DNA of 64,000 nt. It comes from Chlorohelix sp037138995 (GTDB lineage Bacteria > Chloroflexota > Chloroflexia > Chloroheliales > Chloroheliaceae). Positions 1-9,111 of this stretch are shown here, piece after piece. A model generated the notes under the pieces. The model did no database searches and was not told where the DNA came from. It worked only from the letters and a program-made list of their open reading frames with translations. How positions within the stretch are numbered: position 1 is the stretch's first letter; each line of letters opens with the position of its first letter. The stretch lies in contig NZ_JBAXHI010000013.1 in NCBI RefSeq assembly GCF_037138995.1, forward strand, positions 32,663 to 96,662. Reading direction: 5' to 3'. Both the position numbers and the translations under genes were made by a program.

Positions 1-3000
1 TGGGAAACCCGCGAGGATTATGATAAATGGCTGGCAAAAGCGCATCCCAAGCAAGCGGGAAGACCCCGCGTAGGTATCGTGGTAATGCGTGCGCTCTATC
101 TTGCCGGAAATCGTCGCCATATTATTGAACTGATTAAGCAACTGGAAGAAGCCGGCGCAGAGGCAGTGCCATGCTACGCGGCGGGTTTGGATTTCCGCCC
201 TACTATCGAGAACTATTTTCTAGATGAGGATAAGAAGGGTAATGTAACCCCGACCGTTGATTTGGTAATCAACATGAGCGGTTTCTCCTTAGTCGGGGGT
301 CCTGCCGAAAACGACGCTTCGGCGGCAGTTGCACAGTTTAACCGCGTTAATCGTCCTCTGTGGTCGGTTATTTCGCTGTTCTTCCAAAGTGAGGAAGACT
401 GGAGAGCAAGTCGCACAGGCTTGAACCCGGTACAGGCGGCGCTACAGGTGGCAGTTCCAGAACTGGATGGCGCTTCTGAACCGCGCGTATTTGCAGCAGG
501 CGTAGAGCGCGGACCTGATAAAAGCATGTATCCGCTACCGGATGAGGTTAAAAGACTAGCGCGAAGGGCAGCGCGACAAGCGACCCTTTCGCATGTACCG
601 AACCACAGTAAAAAAATCGCGGTTGTGCTTTTCAGCTTCCCGCCCAACAAAGGCAACGTAGGTACTGCTGCCTATCTAGGGGTATTTGAAAGCCTTTATC
701 GCCTTATGAAACGCCTGAAACAAGAAGGCTATAATGTCGAAGTACCTGCTAATGCTGAGGAATTACGCAATCAGGTAGTTGAAGGCAATTCGGCTGCCTA
801 TGGAACCAGCGCAAACCTGCATACCCATTTGAGTGTTACTGATTATCAACGTCACTTCCCTTATTGGAGTGAAATCGAACCTTACTGGGGTCCTCCCCCC
901 GGCGCGTTACTGAGCGATGGTAGCGGTATGCAAGTGCTTGGTCGTCAATTTGGAAACCTGTTGGTGGGTATCCAACCCTCTTTCGGCTACGAAGATGACC
1001 CGATGCGCCTTTTAATGGCGACCAATGCCTCACCGCATCATGGTTTTGCCGCTTTCTATGCTTATCTGGATAAAATCTGGCGTGCAGATGCGGTGCTTCA
1101 TTTTGGGACACACGGCGCAATGGAGTTTATGCCGGGCAAGCAAGTGGGCTTGAGCGCCAAATGTTGGCCCGACCGATTAATCGGTGATTTGCCAAACTTC
1201 TATCTGTATAGCGTCAACAACCCTTCCGAAGGCACTATCGCCAAGCGGCGCGGCTACGCTACTATTATCAGCTACCTTTCGCCGCCGATGGAAACCGCCG
1301 GATTGTACCGCCAATTAATCCAGCTAAAGGATACGCTCAATGTATTCCGCAAAGCTCTGGGTGATGGCTATACTTTCAAGGCGCGTTCTGAGAAGACGGC
1401 GCAAACCGATGCAGCGGATAGCGGCGGAGATAAAGAGCAGGGTCATCTGGAGATGCTGATAGAATCAATCGTGGAACAGGCTGCGGCAATCAACCTGAAA
1501 CCGCGTGATGTTGACCCACTCAACGAACCAGAAAAATATTCGCTGGCATTATACAACGACCTGCTAGAAATTGAAGAACGCCTGATACCTAGCGGATTGC
1601 ACATCATTGATGAAGCACCCGATGTGGCGATGCTTGGCGATATGCTCAACTCTATCGGTAGTTTCTCACGCGGGAAACCCGGTAGCGATGAAGAAGCGCA
1701 AGCTCTAACCGATTTGATTGCAACCGGGTTGGGCTTTGACCTTGAAGAAATTCGCGAAAAAGCGCGTGAGGATAACAACTTACTTTCGCGTTGGGAGAAA
1801 ATAGAGCATATTCAGCGGCAGTCACTCAAGATTCTGGTAGAAGGCTTGACGCAAGGACATGCCGAGAAGTCAGTAAAAGATGCTGCTCGGTACTTACACT
1901 CGATGGCAAGAGTTGATACCCATGCCAGTGAGCCGATGTTTGAATATCTGGCGGAAGTGGCTGAAACCCTAAAGCATAATGCCGAAATCAAGCAGATTAT
2001 ACGCGCTTTCAACGGCGAATACATCGAGCCTAGCCCCGGCAACGATATTGTACGTAATCCAGAAGTGCTACCCACCGGACGCAATATTCACGGGTTAGAC
2101 CCTGCATTGGTTCCTAGTCCAATCGCCCGCCGCAACGGTGAGCGCAGCGCGAAGGCAATGCTGGAACGCGCCCGCGAGGAAATTAACTTGCCGGAAGGGC
2201 AGTATCCAGAAACTATTGCGATGGTATTGTGGGGTACAGACAATATCAAAAGCGATGGTGAAGGCGTAGCGCAAGCGCTCTATCTGCTAGGCACACGCGC
2301 CACTACCGATGGCTTGGGCAAGATTAGCAATGTCAAATTGCTGACTCTTAAAGAACTGGGTCGTCCACGTATTGATATTGTGTGTACGGTCAGCGGTATT
2401 TTCCGTGACCTGATGCCAAACCAGATGGAGTTGATTGACCGAGCGGTACGGTTGGTAGCGCAAGCGGATGAGCCAATTGAAATGAACTACGTTCGCAAGC
2501 ATGTTTTAGAAGAGGTTTCCAAAGGCATGACTTTCGATGAAGCCTGCGCTCGCGTTTTTAGCAATGCGCCGGGACAGTATGGCGCAAACGTCAACTTTAT
2601 GGTGGACAATTCCAGTTGGGAAAATGATGATGAGTTGAGCGAAGCCTTCCTGAATCGCAAGAGCTTTGCTTATGGCATCAAGAGCGGTGGCGAAAATTCC
2701 CGTAAGTTGATGGAGGCTGCTCTAACTCGCGTGGAACTTAGCTTCCAGAATGTGGATAGCGCCGAAGTCGGTATCACCGATGTAGATCACTATTACGAGT
2801 ATCTGGGCGGTGTAACCAAAGCGGTAGAAAAGCTGACGGGCGGGAAAAAACCAGCAGCGTTGGTTGCCGATAGCATCTCCTCTACTAGTGGCGGGTTGAG
2901 TCAGGGCAACGGTATCAAGTCGCTGGATGAAGCGGTACGGCTAGAATCTCGCACCAAACTGCTGAACCCTAAATGGTACGAGAGTATGCTCAAATATGGC

Positions 3001-3348
3001 TACGAGGGTGTACGAGAAATCGAAACCCGCGTCAGCAATACTTTCGGTTGGAGCGCGACTGCTGGCGCAGTAGATAATTGGGTTTACAGCGATATTGACC
3101 AAACTTTTATCGCCGATACCAATATGCGCGAAAGGCTGACCGAGATGAACCCTTACAGCTTTAAGGGCATCGTGGGCAGGTTGCTGGAAGCTAACGGGCG
3201 CGGTTTCTGGGAAGCCGATGCCTCCACTATCGAACGACTCAAGGATATTTACGCTGGTCTGGAAGATGAAATCGAAGGACTTGGCGAGCAAGGCTCCGGT
3301 ATAATGGGCGCAAATCCTAACGCGCGTACTGCCGGACGCAACCTGTAA
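1..3348 (+). CDS. bchH: Magnesium chelatase subunit H (5' truncated by window)
   Basis: This is the large porphyrin-binding subunit of Mg-protoporphyrin IX chelatase, which with BchI and BchD inserts Mg2+ in the first committed step of bacteriochlorophyll synthesis in the cytoplasm. The frame is open from base 1 and gives 1115 residues to TAA; the family is usually about 1200-1300 residues, so roughly 100-200 N-terminal residues lie outside the window. The CobN/BchH core is clear, with VLHFGTHGAMEFMPGKQ followed by the NNPSEGTIAKRRGYA segment. The C-terminus (NWVYSDIDQTF, then EANGRGFW) is BchH-like rather than CobN-like. ATG codons such as the one at 85 are internal. Two hairpins follow the stop. 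No chelatase partner genes are in view, so BchI and BchD must be upstream or elsewhere. Confidence 0.93.
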   Translation, partial: WETREDYDKWLAKAHPKQAGRPRVGIVVMRALYLAGNRRHIIELIKQLEEAGAEAVPCYAAGLDFRPTIENYFLDEDKKGNVTPTVDLVINMSGFSLVGGPAENDASAAVAQFNRVNRPLWSVISLFFQSEEDWRASRTGLNPVQAALQVAVPELDGASEPRVFAAGVERGPDKSMYPLPDEVKRLARRAARQATLSHVPNHSKKIAVVLFSFPPNKGNVGTAAYLGVFESLYRLMKRLKQEGYNVEVPANAEELRNQVVEGNSAAYGTSANLHTHLSVTDYQRHFPYWSEIEPYWGPPPGALLSDGSGMQVLGRQFGNLLVGIQPSFGYEDDPMRLLMATNASPHHGFAAFYAYLDKIWRADAVLHFGTHGAMEFMPGKQVGLSAKCWPDRLIGDLPNFYLYSVNNPSEGTIAKRRGYATIISYLSPPMETAGLYRQLIQLKDTLNVFRKALGDGYTFKARSEKTAQTDAADSGGDKEQGHLEMLIESIVEQAAAINLKPRDVDPLNEPEKYSLALYNDLLEIEERLIPSGLHIIDEAPDVAMLGDMLNSIGSFSRGKPGSDEEAQALTDLIATGLGFDLEEIREKAREDNNLLSRWEKIEHIQRQSLKILVEGLTQGHAEKSVKDAARYLHSMARVDTHASEPMFEYLAEVAETLKHNAEIKQIIRAFNGEYIEPSPGNDIVRNPEVLPTGRNIHGLDPALVPSPIARRNGERSAKAMLERAREEINLPEGQYPETIAMVLWGTDNIKSDGEGVAQALYLLGTRATTDGLGKISNVKLLTLKELGRPRIDIVCTVSGIFRDLMPNQMELIDRAVRLVAQADEPIEMNYVRKHVLEEVSKGMTFDEACARVFSNAPGQYGANVNFMVDNSSWENDDELSEAFLNRKSFAYGIKSGGENSRKLMEAALTRVELSFQNVDSAEVGITDVDHYYEYLGGVTKAVEKLTGGKKPAALVADSISSTSGGLSQGNGIKSLDEAVRLESRTKLLNPKWYESMLKYGYEGVREIETRVSNTFGWSATAGAVDNWVYSDIDQTFIADTNMRERLTEMNPYSFKGIVGRLLEANGRGFWEADASTIERLKDIYAGLEDEIEGLGEQGSGIMGANPNARTAGRNL

Positions 3349-3362
3349 TCTGAATAAGAAAT

Positions 3363-3418
3363 ACCCTGTGTCTAACGGGCAGGGTTTCGAGCAGGGGGTA
3401 ATCAAAGCCCCCTGTTTT
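3363..3418 (+). terminator. Tandem hairpins / intrinsic terminator after bchH
   Basis: Two inverted repeats lie just after the bchH stop: ACCCTG (3363-3368) with CAGGGT (3380-3385), and CAGGGGG (3392-3398) with CCCCCTG (3408-3414), the latter followed directly by TTTT. The second is a convincing Rho-independent terminator. The remaining gene-free DNA up to 3677 is AT-rich and holds no further gene; I could not assign a promoter there with confidence. Confidence 0.75.
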
Positions 3419-3677
3419 ATAAATTCCGGAGAAGTCAGGGAGCGCTTAAATTGGGAGAACCGGGTTATAATATAATAGTCTAACAAAAAGTAACTACACA
3501 GCTAGTATGTGTTAAAATGCATGTGAATAAGGCTCTTTTTGAGATTCTTTTGCAATTAGGATGAAAAAGAAACTTTACTAATAAAACCTATTTCTAGCAA
3601 CTCCCTTTGCCTTTTTTCAATTTACCGATTCGTTCTGTTCTTTTAGTCAAACGTCAATAGAGAGAAAGGTTTTGTAA

Positions 3678-4022
3678 ATGTCATTAGAACCTTACCATCC
3701 AGTTGATGCGGATGAGGCGGAAGAATTGATTGCAAAGGGTGTGAAGGTGATTGATGTTCGCCAGCCTTATGAATATGGCTACGACCATATTGACCAAGCT
3801 TTACTTGTATCAATTGACGGACTTTACTCATTTTCTCAAGCACTGAATCAAATAAATCTTTCTAAGGATGAGCCTTTAATTTTTGTGTGCGAAATGGGAC
3901 AGCGTAGCACTGCTGCTTGCGAGGTAGCGGCAATTGCCGGTTACACTAATATATATAATCTTTCAGGCGGTATGAATATGTGGCGCTATTCCGGCAAAAT
4001 GGTAGTAAAAGGGAAAAAATAG
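3678..4022 (+). CDS. Single-domain rhodanese-like protein
   Basis: A 114-residue protein made of one rhodanese domain. The N-terminal VIDVRQPYEYGYDHI motif and the active-site loop CEMGQRS (Cys71) match active sulfurtransferases, and the GGMNMW motif near the end is typical of this family. It probably moves sulfane sulfur in the cytoplasm; no signal peptide or membrane helix is seen. The start has an AGAAAGG-type ribosome site about 8 nt upstream. It stands alone between bchH and a leftward antitoxin gene, so the context gives no specific pathway. Confidence 0.85.
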   Translation: MSLEPYHPVDADEAEELIAKGVKVIDVRQPYEYGYDHIDQALLVSIDGLYSFSQALNQINLSKDEPLIFVCEMGQRSTAACEVAAIAGYTNIYNLSGGMNMWRYSGKMVVKGKK

Positions 4023-4169
4023 TTAGTGAGAGGGTTTTCTGCCATGCGTTGAATTATCAAGCGCATGTTGGACTCGGTTTCTAACATCATGTTCCGCATC
4101 AATCGTTTGATTGATGACAATATCCACCACTTGTAAGACTTCTCCGGTGATTGAACGCTTATCAAAACC
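4023..4169 (-). pseudogene. Open 48-codon tail after the antitoxin gene, possible decayed partner
   Basis: Downstream of the Phd-like antitoxin, one reverse frame is open for 48 codons between an upstream TAG (4170-4172) and a TAA (4023-4025). It has no ATG; the only possible start is an internal GTG. The translation (containing VLQVVDIVINQTIDAEHDV) looks like real protein rather than noise. It sits where a toxin gene would normally follow an antitoxin. I do not recognise a family. It may be the 3' remnant of a lost toxin or simply chance. Confidence 0.2.
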
Positions 4170-4188
4170 CTATGCGAATGCTCTCCAA

Positions 4189-4617
4189 TTATTTTATCAA
4201 GCGGATTCCAAGCTTGGCAGCGGCTTCTTCTACTGAACCTTCCCTCGAAACTTTGGTTTCTTTTTCTTTATCAGGGTTGCCGGGTAAGGAAACCAGCGAA
4301 GGTGATTCGGGTGTTTCATCTGAGAACTCGTCTTGCAATGGCAGGTTATTTTCATCTGAGAGATGGTTATCCGCTCTTAATAATGAGTTAAGATAATCTT
4401 GAAGACTGCCCGCTTCCAGTTCAGGTTGTCCGATGAATTCAAGAGTACGTAAAGTTTCGAGGGTCTGCATTATGTCTCGGAATTTATCCATACTTAGCAG
4501 AACCGCCGAAGCTTGATTGTTACGTTTGATAATAAAGTGTGTTTCGCCACTATCCAGCATATCCAACAAATGAGATAATTCGGCGCGGAGTTGTGTTGTC
4601 GTAATTTCTTTACCCAT
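4189..4617 (-). CDS. Phd/YefM-family antitoxin-like protein
   Basis: A 142-residue protein whose first about 60 residues (KEITTTQLRAELSHLLDML, then FIIKRNNQASAVLLSMDKF) match the Phd/YefM antitoxin fold, which binds its own operator and neutralises a RelE/Doc-type toxin. The remaining about 80 residues are acidic and low in complexity (EDEFSDETPESPS-type), longer than in typical antitoxins. A CAGG ribosome site precedes the ATG. No intact toxin gene is adjacent: the next gene upstream encodes an HTH protein and the downstream DNA holds only a 48-codon open frame. It may be an orphan antitoxin used as a regulator. Confidence 0.65.
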   Translation of the reverse strand: MGKEITTTQLRAELSHLLDMLDSGETHFIIKRNNQASAVLLSMDKFRDIMQTLETLRTLEFIGQPELEAGSLQDYLNSLLRADNHLSDENNLPLQDEFSDETPESPSLVSLPGNPDKEKETKVSREGSVEEAAAKLGIRLIK

Positions 4618-4669
4618 AATATGCCTGCTGGATAATTCTAAAAATGACTTCTGCCCTCATTTATTATTC

Positions 4670-5110
4670 TTACTTACTTTGATTTGCTGTTTCATCTATA
4701 ATTTTGATTAGTAGCTTTAGTTTGGAAATGGCTTCTGTAGCTACTTTACGCATGCTTACAAATGTCACCGGGTCAATTTCCTTTGCCCAAAGGCGCATAT
4801 CAGATTCACCCAGTTCATTCCATTTGGCATCCTGCTGTATTCGCAGCTTGATTTTCCGAACCGGGTCACTTCTCTGTACCGCCCGAGGGTCTGGCGGTTC
4901 TTCTTCGGCTGTAGGAAGAACTCCCAGAGCTTCTGCCAGTTTATCCACATCGGCAGTACGCACAAAAGGATTGCCGGATTTCCCACCGAAAGTTTTCAGT
5001 TTGCCTTCCTGAATATATTGCAGCACAGTTTGACGATCTGTTTTGAGGTTTGCAGCTGCTTCTACTGCATCCATAAAGGCAGGTCTGATTATCTTAGAAT
5101 CCTTGCTCAT
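4670..5110 (-). CDS. Excisionase/MerR-type helix-turn-helix protein
   Basis: A 146-residue protein. Residues about 12-60 form an HTH_17/excisionase-like DNA-binding domain (EAAANLKTDRQTVLQYI, then a G-K-L-K-T wing and FVRTADVDKLAEALG). The C-terminal half is helical and charged and is not recognised. It lies 52 bp upstream of the antitoxin gene in the same direction, so the two are probably co-transcribed. A palindrome lies inside its own predicted promoter, suggesting autoregulation. The exact function is unknown. Confidence 0.55.
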   Translation of the reverse strand: MSKDSKIIRPAFMDAVEAAANLKTDRQTVLQYIQEGKLKTFGGKSGNPFVRTADVDKLAEALGVLPTAEEEPPDPRAVQRSDPVRKIKLRIQQDAKWNELGESDMRLWAKEIDPVTFVSMRKVATEAISKLKLLIKIIDETANQSK

Positions 5111-5157
5111 GTTTTTTTGTTACGTTCAATCTTTGAAATACTCCAGCGATTTGAGGT

Positions 5158-5186
5158 ATCATATCCGAAATCGGATTATTAAGCAA
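5158..5186 (-). promoter_or_regulatory. Promoter with embedded operator for the HTH gene
   Basis: On the reverse strand TTGCTT (5181-5186) and TATGAT (5158-5163) are separated by 17 nt, a good sigma-70-type spacing. The palindrome ATCCGA-AA-TCGGAT (5163-5176) fills the spacer. A repressor site placed between -35 and -10 is the classic layout for negative autoregulation. The assignment rests on sequence pattern only. Confidence 0.45.
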
Positions 5187-5201
5187 CCGTGATTGATGTT
5201 A

Positions 5202-7283
5202 CTATTCGTTTACCAGCCGCCAGAGTCGCATAATTTCGGACACGCTCCATGCTTGCGCTATACAGCCCAATGGTCGATGGGGTGGCTCTGCATCGAATAC
5301 CTCGTTGATAGTGCCTATTCCGCCTTCTTTAAGGCAACTTTGGAATTGTAACAGGTAATTTCGAGCGGCTTTTTTATCCTTGAAAACCCGTAGATGCGCT
5401 TCAACAAAAGCGCCCATCAACCATGACCATACAGTTCCATTGTGATAAGCAACGTCTCGTTGTACTTGATTTCCGGTAAAACGAGTCTTGTAACGTGGGT
5501 CATTTCGGTTAAGCGTTCGCAAACCGTAAGGCGTTAATAGCTCACGTTCGCATACATTTATTATGCTTTTAGCCTGATTGACTAATTCTTCGGTTTCGAG
5601 ATTTGCATAGGGGCTAAATGGTAATGAGATTGCGAACAGTTGGTTTGGACGAATCGAAGAATCGCGCTTGAGTGAATTAATATTGGGTGCAGACGCATCT
5701 TCCGATTCTATCACGTCAAATAAATAGCCACCTTCTTTGTTCCAGAATTTTCCTAGAAAAGAGCGGCGGGTTTTGTCGTACAAGGTATCATACGTCTGAG
5801 TGGTTTTTAGATTAAGTTCACGCCGGAAATAATTCATAATTCCTAACGCATTACACCAGAGCGCATTTATACTTACGGGTTTTCCATGACGGGGCGTTAC
5901 AATCAAATCACCGATTTTTACATCCATCCAAGTGAGTTGTGTTCCCGGTTCTCCGGCGTGCAATAAGCCATCATCTGGGTCAACTCGGATACTGTAGCGA
6001 GTTCCGCGCAGATGCCATTGGATAATTTCTTCAAGATTTGGGTATAAGTCGCTAACCAGTTTTGAATCGGTAGTTGCTTGGTAATAGTCATATATTGCTT
6101 GGAAGAACCAGAGAGTGGCATCTACAGTGTTATATTCAAGTTTTTCCTCTTTATCAGGAAAACGGTTTGGTAGCATCCCTTCGCTTAGATAGGCAGTGAA
6201 GGTGCGAAGTATCGCGGAAGCTTCCCCAAAACGCCCGCCGCTTAGTGTTAAACCCGGTAGCGCAATCATAGTGTCGCGCCCCCAGTCGGTAAACCAGTGA
6301 TACCCGGCAATTATTGTCCGATCTTTTCCACCCGGTTTTAGGACTTGCTCTACCGAAGGGCGGGCTACAATAAACTGATCACCGGCGGCAGCAAGGCATT
6401 TACCAAATTCGTCAAGTTTGCTAAACGACTGAATACCCAACATCCTGTGTTGTTGGTTTTTTAGCGAGACCTCAAAATCCTCTTCCGGTGCCTCCCCTAA
6501 TGATGCTACCAAGCCTGCCGATTTTCCCGGTTTCAACTCAACCACATAGACTTGTGGTTCAAATAAATCTTCGAGATGGTCAAGCCCGCGTTCTAATTCA
6601 GCGCGATGATGAAAGTTATATAACCAGTAACCTGTTTGGGTAACAGACCAACCCTTCTCATTTTCAAAGCGAATCTGTAAGGGCAAACCCGGTTCTTTTC
6701 TGTAATATTTAAACCCTGCATTATTCTCCAAAATATCACAGTACCAACGCATCTCAAGATTAGCGCGGGCTTCGTCATGATAATTTTTGCGGGTTATTAA
6801 TGGATGCAAGCGCAGTTCAAGCTTATCTCCTTGCTCTGCGCCCTCTAAACGATAACGAATATAGGTTGCGTTATAGCCGTTTGCCATCCAGACCATTTTT
6901 ACAAGTCTGTAATTACCTACTTCATAATGAAATTCCACTGACCAGTAGTTTTGGATAAATTGCTTTAGATATTGGTCGCCCCGTGGTTCAGCAACTTCAT
7001 TTGACCATTCGTTAACATCCAGTGGATACACTACATCATTTATTACTAATTCTTCGTTAATTTTAGATAAAAGCGTCGTGCGTTCGGTAGGTATCTTCTC
7101 GGCAGCAACCAGCAAGCCATGATAACGGCGAGTATTTGCTCCAAAGATTGAAGCGCTTGCCCAACCGCCCAGACCGTTGGTAAGTAACCATTCTCGTTCA
7201 AGACCACCTTCTAAGTCTTTCCAATCTGTAGGTGTCAGTTTGACCCTTGCCATTTGTCGTTGTGTTCTCTCTTGCGAACTCAT
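5202..7283 (-). CDS. Glycogen debranching enzyme (amylo-alpha-1,6-glucosidase, archaeal/bacterial type)
   Basis: Removes alpha-1,6 branches from glycogen in the cytoplasm. The N-terminal GDE_N domain begins with REWLLTNGLGGWASAS and NTRRYHGLLVAA; the catalytic (alpha/alpha)6 barrel shows GYHWFTDWGRDTMIALPG, DATLWFFQAIYDYY and, near the end, RDVAYHNGTVWSWLMGAF. The ATG at 7283 gives 693 residues; an in-frame TTG at 7292 would add three. No strong ribosome site separates the two. It is transcribed alone, leftward, with a gene-free control region upstream. Its presence implies glycogen storage. Confidence 0.9.
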   Translation of the reverse strand: MSSQERTQRQMARVKLTPTDWKDLEGGLEREWLLTNGLGGWASASIFGANTRRYHGLLVAAEKIPTERTTLLSKINEELVINDVVYPLDVNEWSNEVAEPRGDQYLKQFIQNYWSVEFHYEVGNYRLVKMVWMANGYNATYIRYRLEGAEQGDKLELRLHPLITRKNYHDEARANLEMRWYCDILENNAGFKYYRKEPGLPLQIRFENEKGWSVTQTGYWLYNFHHRAELERGLDHLEDLFEPQVYVVELKPGKSAGLVASLGEAPEEDFEVSLKNQQHRMLGIQSFSKLDEFGKCLAAAGDQFIVARPSVEQVLKPGGKDRTIIAGYHWFTDWGRDTMIALPGLTLSGGRFGEASAILRTFTAYLSEGMLPNRFPDKEEKLEYNTVDATLWFFQAIYDYYQATTDSKLVSDLYPNLEEIIQWHLRGTRYSIRVDPDDGLLHAGEPGTQLTWMDVKIGDLIVTPRHGKPVSINALWCNALGIMNYFRRELNLKTTQTYDTLYDKTRRSFLGKFWNKEGGYLFDVIESEDASAPNINSLKRDSSIRPNQLFAISLPFSPYANLETEELVNQAKSIINVCERELLTPYGLRTLNRNDPRYKTRFTGNQVQRDVAYHNGTVWSWLMGAFVEAHLRVFKDKKAARNYLLQFQSCLKEGGIGTINEVFDAEPPHRPLGCIAQAWSVSEIMRLWRLVNE

Positions 7284-7647
7284 ATAGCCCAACGTTCTAA
7301 CGCTTCTATTACTTGTCCTAATCTTGGAACGACCTTGAAAAATACTACAGGATAAAGCGGGTCTTGCCCTTTTTTACTGTAATGCTGCGGTTGCGACTTT
7401 AACTTGAACAAGTTTAGCATAAGTTATATCCAATAATTTGTGGTTTGTATGTATTTGTATTTAATGGTTGTTGTTATTATAACAGTTATTAAGAAATATA
7501 AATGTTTCTATTCTATGTAGCTTCTACAATTATGTTAGAAGGTTGTTGAGAGGATCGGATATTAGCGAGGTTTGCTAAACCTCAGTGTACTGTGTTAGAT
7601 TTAGCGTCATTTGGTCAACTGGTTCTATAGTTTGATAATTAGCGCAA
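7284..7647. other. Divergent intergenic region
   Basis: This 364-bp AT-rich gap separates the leftward debranching enzyme from the rightward membrane protein and must hold promoters for both. TATAAC-like hexamers occur near 7480, but I could not pair any with a convincing -35. No RNA gene or clear operator is seen. Confidence 0.4.
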
Positions 7648-9084
7648 ATGTCAAAATCAATTCTTAAAATAATGCTGTCAGTGTTGGCATTTTTGGGCGC
7701 AATCCAGATGATGCGCGGTTTTCTTGCGCTTTTCACGCCGTTGGTATTGGATTACACCGAGCAAATGCTGGTTGCCGGAACATGGCAGTTAGAAAATAAC
7801 GGCATCGCCGCAATGTACGCGCCACCGGGCGCACCCTACGACATGCCCGGTATCCAGTACCCACCCTTGTTTCCTGTGCTGACAGTCTTATTACACAATA
7901 TCTTCGGTATCAGCCTAGAAGGGGCAGTGCGCTTCTGGAGCTTTGGCGGCTATATCGCTGCGGCAATTGTCGCCGGTTTCATAGTTAAAGAGTGGTTGCC
8001 TAAACAGCCGCTTCGCTATAACTATTTGACAATTTTTCTGCCATTTTGCTTCTGGCCCGTAATAATCTACATGCAGACTGCGCGGGTTGACCCTTTGGCT
8101 CTATTTCTGAGCTTGAGCGGCGCATGGCTTTATCTACGCAACGGTTCTGTCAAAGCAACCGGGTTTCTATTTGCGCTTGCCGCGTTAACCAAACAAACTT
8201 ATCTTGCTGCGACCATTGCTTTGCTACTCAATTTGTTACTAGCAAGAAAATGGAAAAAAGCCGGGATTTTTACTGTTTCCTATATTTTGCCATTGGGTAT
8301 TGCCTATTTTGTTACAAATATTCTTTCGGGTGGGATTTTCTTTAATATATTTGACCCCTCCAGAGCAACCCGGTTTATATTTCATCTCGCGCCGGGAATG
8401 GTCTTTTTCTTCTTGATTGACCATTTACCCATATTAATCCTAGCAAGTACGGGCGTTGCTTTCTTATGGAAGAAGGAACAGCCCTTTTTACCGCTCTATG
8501 CCCTATTCAGTGCGTTATCTTGCCTTACTATAATTAAAGATGGTGCAGTGGATTACTATTTTACCGAACTGGTTTATCTTGCCAGTATAATGACCTGTAT
8601 ATTTTTGCAAAGTAAAAATACGGAGACAAGGGATTTAAACGCAAAGCAGCGTAAAATAAAAAACTACGTGCCAACCTTATTAATCGGAATCCAATGCTTG
8701 CTTGGCGCGGGAATGGTAATAGGTTATTCGCAACTTAATGCCGCCGATAATTTCACAGAAGCGTATCAAGCGGGAGCAGCGGTCATCAAAGATGCTCAGG
8801 ATAGCCTTGTGCTGGCAGATGGCGCGTTGATAGCCAATGAATATTATAATAGAGCGGGTGATTACCTGATTTATTCTATTATGTTAAGTTCAGGGAAAGC
8901 CGATTCAACCTTATTAGTAAAAGACCTCAAAGAAAAACGTTGGAAGCAAATCCTGACGGTTACGCCTGACTTGTACCGCTGGGTTGCGCCGATAGCAAAC
9001 GCGCTTGCCGATAATTATGAGGTGCAAATTTTGCGAGGGCGGGATAGTCAGGGTTTGTACTGGCTATATACCCCGAAAAAATAG
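7648..9084 (+). CDS. Polytopic membrane protein, GT-C (GT39/GT87-like) glycosyltransferase fold
   Basis: A 478-residue protein with about ten to eleven hydrophobic segments and a soluble C-terminal part of about 120 residues. An acidic first loop (LDYTEQM) after the first helix, followed by a conserved IQYPPLFPVL segment, is the layout of GT-C enzymes that use lipid-linked sugars at the membrane. The substrate cannot be told. The stop lies 27 bp before lysA, so the two are probably co-transcribed, although a functional link is not obvious. It could also be a member of the broader family of uncharacterised membrane proteins. Confidence 0.55.
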   Translation: MSKSILKIMLSVLAFLGAIQMMRGFLALFTPLVLDYTEQMLVAGTWQLENNGIAAMYAPPGAPYDMPGIQYPPLFPVLTVLLHNIFGISLEGAVRFWSFGGYIAAAIVAGFIVKEWLPKQPLRYNYLTIFLPFCFWPVIIYMQTARVDPLALFLSLSGAWLYLRNGSVKATGFLFALAALTKQTYLAATIALLLNLLLARKWKKAGIFTVSYILPLGIAYFVTNILSGGIFFNIFDPSRATRFIFHLAPGMVFFFLIDHLPILILASTGVAFLWKKEQPFLPLYALFSALSCLTIIKDGAVDYYFTELVYLASIMTCIFLQSKNTETRDLNAKQRKIKNYVPTLLIGIQCLLGAGMVIGYSQLNAADNFTEAYQAGAAVIKDAQDSLVLADGALIANEYYNRAGDYLIYSIMLSSGKADSTLLVKDLKEKRWKQILTVTPDLYRWVAPIANALADNYEVQILRGRDSQGLYWLYTPKK

Positions 9085-9111
9085 CCTGAAACTCTGGAAT
9101 GAAGGGAAATA

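Noticed and set aside
1..3348. CobN cobaltochelatase instead of BchH
   Set aside because: The C-terminal segment (NWVYSDIDQTF, EANGRGFW) and overall layout fit BchH better; a tree would settle it.
2941..3486. 181-codon reverse frame overlapping the bchH end
   Set aside because: It runs antisense to a strongly conserved gene and contains the bchH terminator; no recognisable domain.
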